A stretch of DNA of 64,000 bases from Cercospora beticola (lineage: Eukaryota > Ascomycota > Dothideomycetes > Mycosphaerellales > Mycosphaerellaceae): the NCBI RefSeq assembly GCF_033473495.1, contig NC_088936.1, positions 2,604,001 to 2,668,000 of the forward strand. The letters run 5' to 3'. Shown one piece after another: positions 1 to 10,938 of this stretch; position 1 is the stretch's first letter; each line of letters begins with the position of its first letter. A model generated the notes under the pieces. The model saw only the letters and a list, made by a program, of their open reading frames with translations. It was not told where the DNA came from and did not search any database. The position numbers were made by a program, and so were the translations under genes.

Positions 1-377
1 AAACAGGTAGTGTTGGACCAAGGTGCTGAGAGCGAGCCAGGTGGATTTGTGATGGTAGTGAGGACGCTGCTGGTTGTGTTGCTGCTTTTCGTGTGCGTGC
101 TGTTGCTCGGTCTCGTTGATGTTGCTTCTGCGAGACCCGGCAAGGACACAGGATCCTGAGAAGGCGTATAGACAGCGGGACCTCTGTGAAGCCATCAGAG
201 TCATGTCATCATTGAGCAATTCGAATCGCAATTTGACTTTGCGCAATCAGCGCAACGCAAGACTCACTCCGGCCATCGTTCTTCCCAGTATCTCCACTTT
301 GGTTCATCCTTCGCTGCTTGTGGTGCAGCATACGCTATAGCAATGGCTGCAACAGCGAAGGCTGCGATTCGCCACAT
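1..377 (-). CDS. Secreted Ser/Thr-rich protein, 5' part (runs off window)
   Basis: Start codon at 377-375. Exon 1 is 268-377 and exon 2 is 183 to beyond base 1. The 84-nt intron (184-267) has a GTGAGT donor and a CACAG acceptor and is phase 2. Exon 1 begins MWRIAAFAVAAIAIAYAAP, a clear signal peptide with an AxA-type end, followed by a short charged, Trp-rich stretch. Exon 2 is open to the window edge and rich in Ser, Thr, Pro and Asn, with several N-x-S/T sites. I do not recognise the family. It is a secreted glycoprotein or effector-like protein by inference. No stop is seen, so length is unknown. The in-frame extension upstream of 377 uses no ATG and is ignored. Confidence 0.6.
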
Positions 378-1950
378 CACTTGTGGAAGAGAAAGTCGAA
401 CAACGAGGCCGGGCGATACAACTGTGGCCGACAGCGTGGAACCCAAATAGAGACTCTGCAAGGATGGTCGTGCAATAGTATCAAGGATGGTCGAGGATGA
501 TTATAAGCGCCAAGGAAAGACAAGCAGGAGAGGACGCGGTGGGCGGGAGGGTGAAATAATGGTAGATGACGGTCCGGTACAGATAGACATGGCGTCTGGT
601 TTGCTGGTCGTGATACTCTCGCCCTCACCCGTTGCGCGCATGGTCGTGCCTGAGTCGGTAGTGTTGTCACTGCCGTCCAGCTTGGCGGAAGCGAGAGGGG
701 CAAGGCACGCGCACGTACAATCATCTTGTATCTTGTGAGGTGGTGCCGCAGCACGCATCGCATCGCGCGTGTTTGGGAGTCGGCGGTGCCATTGTTGGTG
801 TGTCGGTGCGTCGGCGGTACACATCTGGCGAGCGCCGAGCGGACGTTTGGTAGGACAAGCGCTCGTACGCTCGCGGCCGCGTATTCGGCAGCCAGTCGCG
901 TGTGATGAGATGCCCCCGTCACTGTCACGGTTGGGTGCGGTGATGAAGTTTGGATAAACACGCCGGGAAGTCTGTTGGTGGTGCCAAGACCAACATCCGC
1001 CCTCTCCGGAGCGGACCTCCGTAACTCCGCCTCATCATCTTCGTCGCTCTTCCCCGCTGTTCTCTTCAGACACACGCTCGGAGGTACGTGCAATTGCCAT
1101 TCCCGTGCCTGACCGCATGCTCATGCTGCTGCTCAGTGCCACTCCAGGTTGCCCTGGAACGCCACAAGTTACGCCAGCGGCAACACGTCCCTCATATGAC
1201 TACAGCGTTAGTCGGCTGTACACGCTGAATCTTGCGTGCAGAGCAGTCGGGTCCGAGCTGGAAAGCGCCACCTTCACGCCTGGGAAGCAGCCCGGAAGGT
1301 CGAAATCAAGTTTGCCACAAGCCCCCTCTGGTATAAAGCGCTTTGACTACTTCCGCTGTTGGCCGATGAGTCCTTCGTCCGTAATCACTGAAAGACCAGG
1401 GCTTGAGATTTCAGATTGATCCAGTAGCACATTTTTGTGCCAGGAAAGAAGCATCTGCAACGACCATCTTTCCAGCGCTACGTCGACACAGTGTGCGGCC
1501 TGTGGGTATAGCCAGGACAATGACTGCGTCGCTTCGCTGGTGCTTGCCAAAGCAAACTTCATCTCCGCCCATCTCCGTTTGTGTCTCCTGAGCACAGATT
1601 CATACCACGTGTGTCGAGGTAACAGTGCTACCTTCTGAACCTGGTTTCCGGAAGCCGAGAAGCAGGCCATGGTCGTGCGAGCAACACTTTCCTAGGCACG
1701 ATGCGGTGATCCCATGCGAGCCGCGTTGTGCTCGGCTAATTCAGCAGAGAGAGAGATGACCAAGCGCCCTGCCGTTCAGCCATGCGGAGTACTACTTCGA
1801 GGGAAAATGCAACTGCTGCGTCTGGCTGAATGTTGGAGCAATCCAAGGCACAACCACTCGATTGTGTGACACATTCACGGTTTCAAAATATGTGCAAGTT
1901 GCATACAATCTGCTGCCATTTTGTACTGATATCAGCGAAAGTCAAAGCGC
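378..1950. other. Intergenic, no supported gene
   Basis: The longest ORFs here (for example 377-1093 and 1347-1670 on the minus strand) have no recognisable domain, signal peptide or splice partners. Much of 480-1090 is low-complexity GC-rich sequence, probably the promoter and 5' leader of the minus-strand gene starting at 377. The stretch 1700-1950 would hold the 3' UTR of the GH115 gene. Confidence 0.5.
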
Positions 1951-4900
1951 TCAAGCAACTCTGAAGCTTTCTGGCGGGCCCAAATAGCTCGGCTTCAAGC
2001 CACCAAGATCCACCCAAGCACTTCCTAGAACTAACGCTGGCTCCAGTGCCCAGATCGTCAGCGTATGTTCTCCGGGACCCGAATATGCGAATGTCAAAGT
2101 GTTCTTCCATGCCATATCCGCAACAGCTTGCAACCAGCCTTTCGGGTTCTGACCATTGGGCTGATCGACTACAGGCTGGACAGTTTGGACCTCTTCGTCG
2201 TCAAGCTGGACGGCGTATCGAAGCGGCCGTGTTGGATTCGTGTTGAGAGAAGGCGTAGTGAGTATCGTGATATTGGTGCTGTTGATGCCTTCAGTGAAAG
2301 TGTAGAGATTGTATCGCAGAGCAGGGCCAGCAGCAACGTCCTGCGAGTTGGCCGTGACGTTCGACAGCGTAACACCGCTGCCTGTCTTTGTGAGGCTAGG
2401 GATGACTTCGTATGTGACGGCATCGGAACTGTTGACAATCTCGCTCCAGTGCTCCAGCTGGATCGACAAGACCGAGTCACTCTCTACGAAGCCGTTCGTG
2501 AAATCATCTGGAATTCGAGTATTGTTAATGTTGAGCCATAGCTGAGGCATGTTGAACTGCGCGCCGTACAGAGCTTGCTGAAGGTATTGTGTGGAATTGT
2601 CCTCCGATCTGGAGATGTTGACCTGAACAAGGTGATGCACCTCATCAGGGACGTTCTCCCAGTCGACATTGACCCAAACACGGACATCTGGATCCTCAGG
2701 AGCCAGAGAGCCAGAGCTCTGCGAGAAGTTTAGCCAGGTCGCATTGGCACTTATGGACCACTCAAATGGTAGCGTGCCAACCTGGAAGATGTCGATCCAT
2801 TGTGCTTGGCCGTAGCGATTGTAAGGATTCATGGTCAGCGCATTCGAACCTAGGCTGTGCCAGCGATCATCCCCAGGGACTGAGGCATTTGATCCTTGAA
2901 TGGCAACCTTCATGTCGCCGACAAGCGAGCGCTCCATACTGGCCACGTATCTCAATGGTGGGAGTACCTGTCTCATAGGCTGCTGCCAGTAGGAATAGCC
3001 GATATGCGTTTGGTCCATCATGTGATTCCATTTGCCGTCGAGCAATTCGTGATATTGCTTTGTTAATTGCTGATCCTTCGTGAAAAGCTCTCGAACACGA
3101 TCTGCAATGTCGTTCGCGCTGTTGCGGCCCTGATCTGCGTACAAATTGTTGAGGGCGGCAGAAATCATGATGTCGTGGTAGTTGGCTCCGGCCGTGACTG
3201 GATGGTAGACCAGTTCGAAGAATGCCGGCTTCGCATCATCTGATAAACTGTCATAGATGGCTTGAGCCTGGCGTTGAGCGTCACGCCACTCTTCGAGGAC
3301 GCGATCTGCCTCGCTGTAGTCGAGGATGCTATATGTGCTAGGATCCACCAGTTCGAATTTGCGGCGGCTCGATAGCTTCCCGTAGGCGTACATCACCTCG
3401 GCAGTTTCTGCAGCCACATCTTGTCCGAACTCACGAGCTGCCCATTGTTGCAGGTATGCTGGTGTACTGTCCTTGTCGAATCGTGAGATATCGTATGCCA
3501 TGTCGAGAAAGTGGCTGATAGGTAGTTCCACAGGCTTGAGATCTCCAACATTGACAACCCTGAAGCCTGGTTAGCTTTCCTACTCCCTAGTGCGTAGTCT
3601 CCTCCATTTTCAAGGAACCATATGATCAACTCACCAGATTTCTCGCGCCTGCCTCTCATATGCGAGCCTCATCTGCTCCCAAGTCTTGGTCAACTTGGTC
3701 GTGCTGATCCACTTGTAGTTTCGGGGATCGCCGACGTAGTCAAAGTGATAGTACACGCCAGCTCCTCCACTGCGTGCCGTCTCATTTCCAACAGGGAGAC
3801 GCCTGATATTTCCATAGTTGTCCTCAGCCCAGAGCAGTGTGATATAATCTGGGACCTGCATTCCTTGTTCATAGTAGCCCTGAACTTCCTTGTAAAGACA
3901 CCACAATTGAGGCACTGTTGACGCGTCGCCATGGAACCTTTCCAGAATCTCAGTCTGAGCAGCAACGACAGCCTCGAGTAGCTCGGTCTGGATGTCATCG
4001 CTGATGGGAGTGTCGTGATACCCTCGCATGCCGACAGTGACTACATTGTCGTAGTTCTGGCTTCGCTCTATGCCGTCGACGAAGAACTCGTATATGGAGG
4101 CGTTATTGGTACCCCAGAACCACTCGCCCTCGCCGAACTCGGTCCACTCTTTTGTTGCCCTGGTCATCGGTTCAGTGTGTGAAGTACCCATGACGATGCC
4201 ATAGTCGTTGGCAAGTGGCTGGGTCCTCGGATCGTCGACATTAAACATGCTGTTCCACATGGCTGGCCACAGGTAGTTTGCTCGTAGTCGGAGCAGCAGC
4301 TCGAAAACGGTTGAGTAGAATTCAGCGTTGAAGCCGGGTCCATACTCGCCCGGTGGGAAATTATCCATGATCCAGCCAGTGAGGCCTGGGGCCTCATCAT
4401 TGATGAAGATACCTCGATACTTGACAGACGGCGGTCCTTGGGTCACGGAGACGTTGCTCGCGTAGATTTGATCATGCTTCTGGCCAGGGGCATCTGCCCA
4501 AAAGTGCCAAGGCGAGACACCAATTTGTTCGGAGATGCTGTAGATACCAAAGATGGTGCCACGCCTATCAGAACCTGTGCAATGTGAGCTGTGGATGTAT
4601 GGTGCGCCAGGAATTCTCACAAACCTGCGATGACCAAAGCCTGCGCTACATCGTCGATTGGGTTGTCCACGAGAACTGAAATGTACGACTCCCAGTCATC
4701 CTGTATCTCACTGACATCGATGACACCTCGCTGAACCAAGTCGTCGATGACGTGAGAGTGGCCAATTGTGCCTGCAATGACCGTTGCACCAGTAGCAGAC
4801 GCGCTTTCAAGCTCGAATGAAGTCTTGTTGTTGACAGCCAGGATCAAACTTGTGTTGGATCGACCTGCTTCGTCTCCGGCGACCAAACGTAAGCCACCAT

Positions 4901-5114
4901 TGCTTCCTGTTACGCGACCAAAGTCTGCGGCAAGGTCATTGCAAGCCTTCAGCACGCCTGGAGAGTCGTTATCAGCACATTGAATTTGAGGAGAAGAGCC
5001 CGGAGCAGCCAATTCCAAGCCGTGCCCTTCGAAATTGATCGTGGCCTCCTGCCAGATGGCCTGAGAAGTGGCCAGAAACGCCGTCAACGACAGGAATCGA
5101 TACCGCCCCATCAT
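1951..5114 (-). CDS. GH115 xylan alpha-1,2-glucuronidase, secreted
   Basis: Exons 4625-5114, 3635-4574 and 1951-3559 total 3039 nt (1012 aa). Introns are 50 nt (4575-4624) and 75 nt (3560-3634), both GT-AG and frame-preserving. The N-terminus MMGRYRFLSLTAFLATSQAI is a signal peptide. GH115 landmarks follow in order: the nucleotide-fold-like front domain, SDRRGTIFGIYSISEQIGVS, IFINDEAPGLTGW, and LRLRANYLWPAMW, then a long C-terminal beta/helical part with NWS/NFS-type glycosylation sites. The length fits the family (about 950-1000 aa). GH115 enzymes remove (methyl)glucuronic acid side chains from glucuronoxylan, so this is an extracellular plant cell wall enzyme. A TATATA element lies about 45 bp upstream of the ATG (5158-5165). 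Family assignment is firm; the exact substrate is inferred. Confidence 0.93.
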
Positions 5115-6735
5115 CTTAGCAAATCGACAGGTCGCTCACCGTGGTATCACACGCACAATATATACTGCGGCATTCAGCCTGCTTCATGGCTTGCTGAACG
5201 AGGAGATGGCGAACGTATTAACGGCTAAATCGTACGCCGAGACCTACTCATTAGCGACAGTGAAGGCTCTGCCGGCTTGACTAGATCTTGAACCTGCGAT
5301 ACCCCAGATTTAAAGTGCCGATCACCAGAGAGGTAAGTGGACAGTCTCCAGAATCAGGCTTGTGACCCCCATATCCCCAGTCTCGCCAAGGCGTGACTTT
5401 AGCCGGCCAGGCTCAAAAACGGATACAGCACGAGCTGTTATGGCAGTGGCTAGACTCCAGGCGAGATGCCCTCTCCTTGGCAGCAAAAGGCTGCTCGATC
5501 TAGGTTGCAGAGTCATTCAGGTCTTTAGATCCTGGGATGGAATCCTGTGACAACTGTTCCATCACAGGGACTTCGCCGGAGTTCTGGATTGAAGCAAAGG
5601 CGTTCATGCATTGAATATGTGATTATTGGCCGTCCTGGGTGGTTCCGAGTGCTGCGAGGCAGAACGAAATTCTGCAGCCGTTACGTGAAACATTGTCACT
5701 GTCAACTCTCAGGCGTTTGAGCGTCTTTGCTGCCTTTCGAACAAACTACGCGTCTTCGTGCAAATAGTAGCGTGCGAATTTCGCGAACGTCGTCCCATTG
5801 TTCATGATTCGGCTTGAGATGCTATGCTACGGACTGCCGCATATTTTCTGTCCTGACTGGTGAGGTCCAGCATGACGGCGACAAAGTGATGTCCCGTGCC
5901 GTTGTCCTGATCGCGTTCCTCGTGTGAGAGGCGCAGCAGTTGCAAAATAGAAAGTCAGCAGCATCGGCCCGCGATCCTCCGAATGTCCGAATCATCGCGG
6001 ACGCGTCTCCCTCTTTGCCATCTGCCACCACTTCTCTTGTCACTGACAAAGCGTACCATCAGCATCCTCGTCCGAACACGCATACGAGAGACATTTCTGC
6101 ACCAGCTCTTGCAATGGCGGAGTGCTGTATGCCAGTCTGCTTTCGGATATCCTGCCGAAACAACATCAGCAGCCTTCGGCACTCGCCATCCACATACCGA
6201 TGGTCAGAAATGCCACATGCGAAAATCCTGAAGCCTCACGCAGGCGCTTATTGGTCCTGTTCCTGTGACGCGTCGGAGCTTCATCGCTGACGCCGTGTTC
6301 ACTGCCTCGAAACGCCTCAGCTGCGTCCCAAAGCAGCATCGGCTTTAGGCCGCCAGCCACAATTGACAGGGGTATTCGCTGGAGGATACCTTGATACGAA
6401 GCCTCACCAGAAGAACCACCATGGAGAGTCAGCGTGACATCGGCTTCGGTGTACAAATATAAACCCCTGCTCTTTGTATAGAGATGACATGCTGCAGGCG
6501 GCGTTGAGAACGAGTGAGTATATGAGCGCTGATCTCTACTAGGAGCAGATTTCTTGCACAGTATCATAACAGCAACAAGAAATCTTTCCTACACACACCT
6601 TCGCTTGAGTGGTAAACATCAGACACTCGTTTGATCTGCCTGAAGCAACGACTTGTTTTTCTTCTTTTCGGACAACGGGACGAGACATTCGCTTGTGCTA
6701 CCTCTTTTCCTAGGCGAAACAGTACCGATCAAATC
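5115..6735. other. Intergenic region between divergent GH115 and secreted-protein genes
   Basis: This 1.6-kb stretch separates two divergently transcribed genes for secreted proteins, so it should hold both promoters. A TATA-like element for the minus-strand gene lies at 5158-5165, and TATAAA for the plus-strand gene lies at 6458-6463. ORFs inside are short, overlap in conflicting frames and show no domain. I see no RNA gene or transposon. Confidence 0.5.
6458..6463 (+). promoter_or_regulatory. TATA box of the 6736 gene (putative)
   Basis: A TATAAA sequence in the context ACAAATATAAACCCC lies about 275 bp upstream of the ATG at 6736. The distance implies a 5' UTR of roughly 240 bp, long but common in filamentous fungi. 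Assignment rests on motif and position only. Confidence 0.4.
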
Positions 6736-7683
6736 ATGCAGACTTCATTAGCGGTGCTGGCTCTCCTGAGCGCTGCGAATGCTTTTCCGGGCGGCCGGCA
6801 TGATGGGTACAGCAATTTCAATACTACGAAGGTCGTCGGAACACAATCGTCGGGTTCCGCTGTCAACACAGGGGCAACTCCGACTTCAACATGTCTCGAG
6901 TCGAGTATTTCGAGCAGCTCTGCATCGACGGCCAGACCTCACTCATACGGCACTGGCGGTGCTCCATGGCAATATCACCCTGGTACCGGCGTTCCATCTC
7001 GACCACATCCATACTACACAAGTGAAAGCCACAAGCCATCGGCTTCTGCGACGGCACACATTACTGAGACAACGATAATACCCATCACGAAAACGATCAC
7101 GAGCCATGTCCCGTGTAGCACCGAGATCACCACCAACGGCCAAAGCTGGTGGAGCACATACCTCACAGCCTCCTATTACACGACCAGCTACGTAACAACG
7201 TCTACAATCGTTGCACCACAACCAACGACAAAGCCTGCCACGTGGTATGGGGGAGACTCGACTTTGAATCCGCATCCCGCTCCATGGCATGAGCAGTGCC
7301 CACCGCAAGCTACAGTCACCGAGACAGTGACCAAATACATCAGCCTGCCGTCACCGAAGCCTGAAGAGCCGAATCACCCCATGACTACGAAGACTTTGAC
7401 GTTGACTCTTGATCATGATCATGTCACAACCATCACGGTCTCATACCCGGCACCATCAGCTGCACCTGTGAAAACGACCAAAGATCACGTTCTGCCACCA
7501 TACCCAACCAAGAGCAGCAGCAAAATCCGAGGCCAAGCTCATCCTACAGGTGGCTATCCCCATGGAACTGGGATGTGGACATATGCTACAGCTTCAGGCA
7601 CTCAGCCAGTGGCAAGTGGCTACGGGCTTTCGAGTTCAAGCACCGTTAGAGCGGGCAGCACCGGTGCGCCAGGGCGATATTGA
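6736..7683 (+). CDS. Secreted Thr/Ser/Pro-rich cell-surface protein
   Basis: Single exon, 315 aa. I chose the ATG at 6736 because it begins the signal peptide MQTSLAVLALLSAANAFPGG; the ORF extension upstream lacks such a signal. The mature protein is rich in Ser, Thr, Pro, Tyr and His. It carries runs of the kind TITKTITSHVPCSTEI, TSYVTTSTIV and TVTETVTKY, which recur in fungal wall mannoproteins and are likely heavily O-glycosylated. Only a few cysteines are present (for example in HVPCSTEI and HEQCPP). There is no hydrophobic C-terminus, so it is probably soluble or wall-associated rather than GPI-anchored. No enzymatic domain is visible; function unknown. Confidence 0.75.
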   Translation: MQTSLAVLALLSAANAFPGGRHDGYSNFNTTKVVGTQSSGSAVNTGATPTSTCLESSISSSSASTARPHSYGTGGAPWQYHPGTGVPSRPHPYYTSESHKPSASATAHITETTIIPITKTITSHVPCSTEITTNGQSWWSTYLTASYYTTSYVTTSTIVAPQPTTKPATWYGGDSTLNPHPAPWHEQCPPQATVTETVTKYISLPSPKPEEPNHPMTTKTLTLTLDHDHVTTITVSYPAPSAAPVKTTKDHVLPPYPTKSSSKIRGQAHPTGGYPHGTGMWTYATASGTQPVASGYGLSSSSTVRAGSTGAPGRY

Positions 7684-8082
7684 TTCAGAATTTCCAGCGA
7701 TCGGCTATAATGATGCATGAAAGACACGTAACGGACCAGACATAAACATCAGCATTCGCAATGGCGTTCAACAGGAGGGCGGGAATGACAGGACGAGAAA
7801 AATAGATAGAGTGTATCATAACACAATGTAGTAATCAAAGATCTCTTTCACTAGACTACAGGATGTGTCATCGTTATGCGCTTGAATGTAGGTCTCTCAG
7901 GCATGAGCAGACTGTTGAAAGCAGAATCTCACCAGCCTCGAGTCTCTTTCCACCGGCAAATATGTGCACTCGCCCACGACCAATACTTCATTCTTCCGCA
8001 TATCAGCAACCATTTCGCCGACAAATTCGCAAAGTTCTGGGATCTGCGTATCTTGCTCGAGTAACAGAGGACTGGTCAGAGT
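7684..8082. other. Intergenic between convergent genes
   Basis: About 400 bp between the convergent genes ending at 7683 (+) and 8083 (-), presumably two 3' UTRs. The AT-rich stretch around 7800-7860 could carry polyadenylation signals. No gene is seen. Confidence 0.5.
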
Positions 8083-9185
8083 CTAGTCTTTGGAAGATGG
8101 GCTGTTTGACTCCGGTGCGACGGCTGGAGAGACCACTGCCGCGATGGGCATCGACGATGACTTGCTTGCATTCTCCTTTGCGAGCGCCGCTAGCTCTTCT
8201 TCATCAATTGGAAACATCTGTCTGACGCGGCCGTAACCATACTTTGGACGGGGTTGGGTATCTTTGACTTGCACCTTGGTCTTATCTTGCTCGTCATCAG
8301 AATCAGTGCTCAGGGCGTTGATCTCAGCGGCAAGGATTTCAACTGAGGATTCGGGTCTGCTGACTGACTGCGCTGGCTTCGTCTGCTTCTTTGTCGAGGC
8401 GTCTTCGAACTGGTGCTTCCGATTTGGCTTCTGTTGCCACTCTTGTCTGGGCTCCGACTTTGAAACTTCTGTCGCCTCGACTTCTGCTTGCTACGACGCT
8501 TCCAGGGAAGCGTGCCAGCTGGATCAAGGTTCGACTGGAAACGCACTGAGCTGGATGTTCTTGGCTCGTATTGATCACTGCTTTGCTGATCGTCCCAGTC
8601 GGTCGGCTTGATGACTCTGCCTTGTGGCGCCGTTTTGACTGCTGTGGAAGGTGTGAAACGCATGGAAGAGAGCTCTTTGGGCAGTTTCGGCTCAGTCGAA
8701 GGCTTATCCGTAACAAAAGCAATCTTCTTCTCGGCTGCTGGGCTCTGCTCGTGATCCTTCACCTGTATCTTTTCCAACTTCTCGATCGATTTCTGCGCGA
8801 GCCCCGAAAGACACGTCGGAGCTTGCGTCAACAGTGGCGTGTGCTCCGGTTGAGATCCCTCATTGCGCTCGAAGGTGACGATATTGGAGCTCGTTCCGAA
8901 AGCAGGGTCAGACAAACGACGAGATATGAAGCTTGAGTGGGTGGTGGTGGTCGATTCGGATGACGAAGCGACGAAGCATTTCAGCGCAGTCTCTTGTTGC
9001 TTGCCGATTGCGAGGAGAAGCGATTTCAGGCGGTTATTGGTGAGCGAGGCACCTTCGTACTCTGCAAGAGTCAGCGTTGCCGCGTGCGCAAAGATTTGTG
9101 ACTTATCTGTTTGAGTCAAGGGCTCACTGCGCGTCGCGAGCGTAAGAACTCTCTCGAATGGCGGGGCGTCAGGTTCGTTTGCCAT
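8083..9185 (-). CDS. Unknown low-complexity charged protein (splice uncertain)
   Basis: The ATG at 9185 opens an N-terminal segment with a helical, domain-like part (SLTNNRLKSLLLAIGKQQET, about residues 45-75) followed by a Ser/Thr/Lys-rich tail. The C-terminal end is in another frame and reads coherently: VEILAAEINALSTDSDDE, then KYGYGRVRQMFPIDEEELAA, ending at 8083. The two frames must be joined. A 95-nt intron at 8484-8578 (donor GTGATC, acceptor AAGCAG) keeps the frame and gives 335 aa, but the donor is poor, so an alternative splice site or a real frameshift is possible. I do not recognise the family. A nuclear or cytoplasmic scaffold-like protein is the most that can be guessed. Confidence 0.5.
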
Positions 9186-9633
9186 GGTCGTGGGTGTAGT
9201 CGGTTACCTGAAGTCAGTGGACAAGAAGCGTGCTGTGAGTAGTAGGGAAGTAATGTGACCGCCACAAATTGTGTGCAGACCGTGTGTTGTTGAAGAAGAG
9301 AAAGGAAAGGAAGAAGAATGAGCGCGTGGCCGCACTCGAATATCGCACTTGGCGGCGCTAGTGCGCTAGCACTTTTGTTTGCTCGACCTCTTTCTAGAAG
9401 CAAACAGAAGCCAGGCAGCGAGGTTGTTGCCTAGCTGAGCCTCGCTCAGTTGAACATGTTGGAAGTTCACTGGGTAACACGGCTGCGTGGAGCTTTTGCG
9501 CCTCGCGTTGCCGGGCACATGTCTACTCAGGGGTCGGGCTTTGCGGAGCTTCACTTCACTTTGAGTAATAACGACTGCCTCACATCCTCGACTGTTGGGA
9601 AACCCGCGACCACACACTCTTCGACCAGTGGCC
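9186..9633. other. Intergenic, promoter side of the 9185 gene
   Basis: About 450 bp upstream of the minus-strand ATG at 9185. It holds a purine-rich tract (9288-9320 on the plus strand), which reads as a pyrimidine tract in the sense of the gene. No ORF here is convincing. Confidence 0.4.
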
Positions 9634-10440
9634 TCAGTTCATGTCTCCAACACATGCAACGTTCGGGCACGGACATAACCTTCGCTTCGACAACAAATTG
9701 GCACTATGGGGCGTGCATTCGTAACAAATTTGCAGTGCAATCACGCAGCCCTGCCAAGGTTCGTCTGGATCTCGAGTGGCTCTGCAAGACGTGAGTCTCC
9801 CTTCTTTGTATAGCCGATCGCATACTTTCCGAGCAGCGCGTTGTACTCGAAGCTCGTACGTGAAGTGATTGACCGTCAGGCAAGTCTCTGGTGAGTGGCA
9901 CAGAGAGGATCGAACAGCCAGGTACGGGGTTTCCTTTCCGTCAGGCATTTCGGTTTGGAATTCGTTCATAGCCACGGATTGAGTCTCGTCTTTTGCCTGT
10001 GTGTGAGGAACATAGACAGCTGGAACATCCTTCTGCAAATCGAGCTCCTTGGCCCAGCGCGGAGTTCGTGCAGGGTTCGGCTATTGTACTTTCCTGAGGG
10101 TTTCTCGGTTCACGAGCATGGATCCAGCACATGCCAACTTGAGGAACTAACCCAGGTTGGTCTGGCATCAGTGCTTTGTGTTGTGCTCACGACACCAAAT
10201 CTCATGTCCAATCGTCCAACTCAGAGCCCTGAAAGAGAAATTGGGCTGTCGGAATGCAGCATCCCACCATGGCTGCATGCAGTCGAAGTCGAGATTGAGG
10301 TGGGGGTTGGCACTCTGCATTGACTGGCCGTCTTCCCGTGGGAGCAGAATGAGAATTGTCCCTCGCAGAAAGAATTATGCATTGGCGATGCAGTGTGTCG
10401 TTAGCGTCTCATCAGATCATCAGTGTGAGGCATGTTGACG
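9634..10440 (-). pseudogene. Decayed coding repeats related to the 10.66-10.94 kb ORF
   Basis: Two remnants are visible on the minus strand. At about 10250-10430 the reading DETLTTHCIANA-stop-FFLRG...SMQSANPHLNL lines up codon by codon with DETLRTSISMNAYFILRG...SMEDASPHLNL of the ORF at 10663-10938. The Tyr codon TAC has become TAA. A weaker third match (AKDETQSVAMNEFQTEMPDG) lies in the ORF at 9634-10038, which has no clear start or splice sites. I read this as tandem duplication followed by decay. The function of the module is unknown; no transposase or known domain is present. Confidence 0.4.
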
Positions 10441-10662
10441 CGCACCGAGTCTCGGAAAGATTTCTGCAGGACCATGTGGACGAAGGCTAAACACGTTGGC
10501 AGTGAGAGCCTTCGGGAAATCGGGGAAATATGCGCAAGTACTTGGGTCTCGATCAGATCTCTGCGGCGCGATCTTGCTCGGGGCTCGGCAGGTTGGCGCT
10601 CAACCCTACATTGCTGCGGAGTGAGATACTTCGGCTTGCTGAGAAACAGGCTTCTTCGATGG

Positions 10663-10938
10663 CTACATGCATCCGGAGTTGAGATTCAGATGCGGACTGG
10701 CATCTTCCATAGACTCATTGTCCTTCCATGGATGCAGGTCCGGGATGACGCCTCGGAGAATGAAGTATGCGTTCATACTGATCGACGTGCGCAGCGTCTC
10801 ATCAGTGTAGGAGTCGATCTTGAAAGAGAAGCATGCCTTTCCCTCCTTGTTTTGCGTCGATGGTAATTGGCGTCCACGCTGGATGGTGACTTCACGGGTC
10901 GCTGTCATGGCTACTAGAGGTCGCCATGGCTCTACCAT
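10663..10938 (-). CDS. Small ORF or C-terminal exon of the upstream gene
   Basis: A 91-aa ORF with a true ATG at 10938. It contains GKACFSFKIDSYTDETLRTS and MNAYFILRGVIPDLHPW, which recur in the degenerate copy at 10250-10430. It overlaps the stop codon of the 10932-12516 gene by a few bases, on the same strand. It may be a downstream exon of that gene, since GTAGAG at the stop could serve as a donor, although I could not find a frame-consistent acceptor. It could also be a free-standing fragment. Low confidence. Confidence 0.3.
   Translation of the reverse strand: MVEPWRPLVAMTATREVTIQRGRQLPSTQNKEGKACFSFKIDSYTDETLRTSISMNAYFILRGVIPDLHPWKDNESMEDASPHLNLNSGCM

Noticed and set aside
12..600. Alternative longer start (position 461) for the left-edge gene
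   Set aside because: It would begin with TTG; the ATG at 377 starts a proper signal peptide.
377..1093. 238-codon minus-strand ORF
   Set aside because: Its low-complexity GC-rich composition, lack of a domain and position just upstream of a real start codon point to chance.
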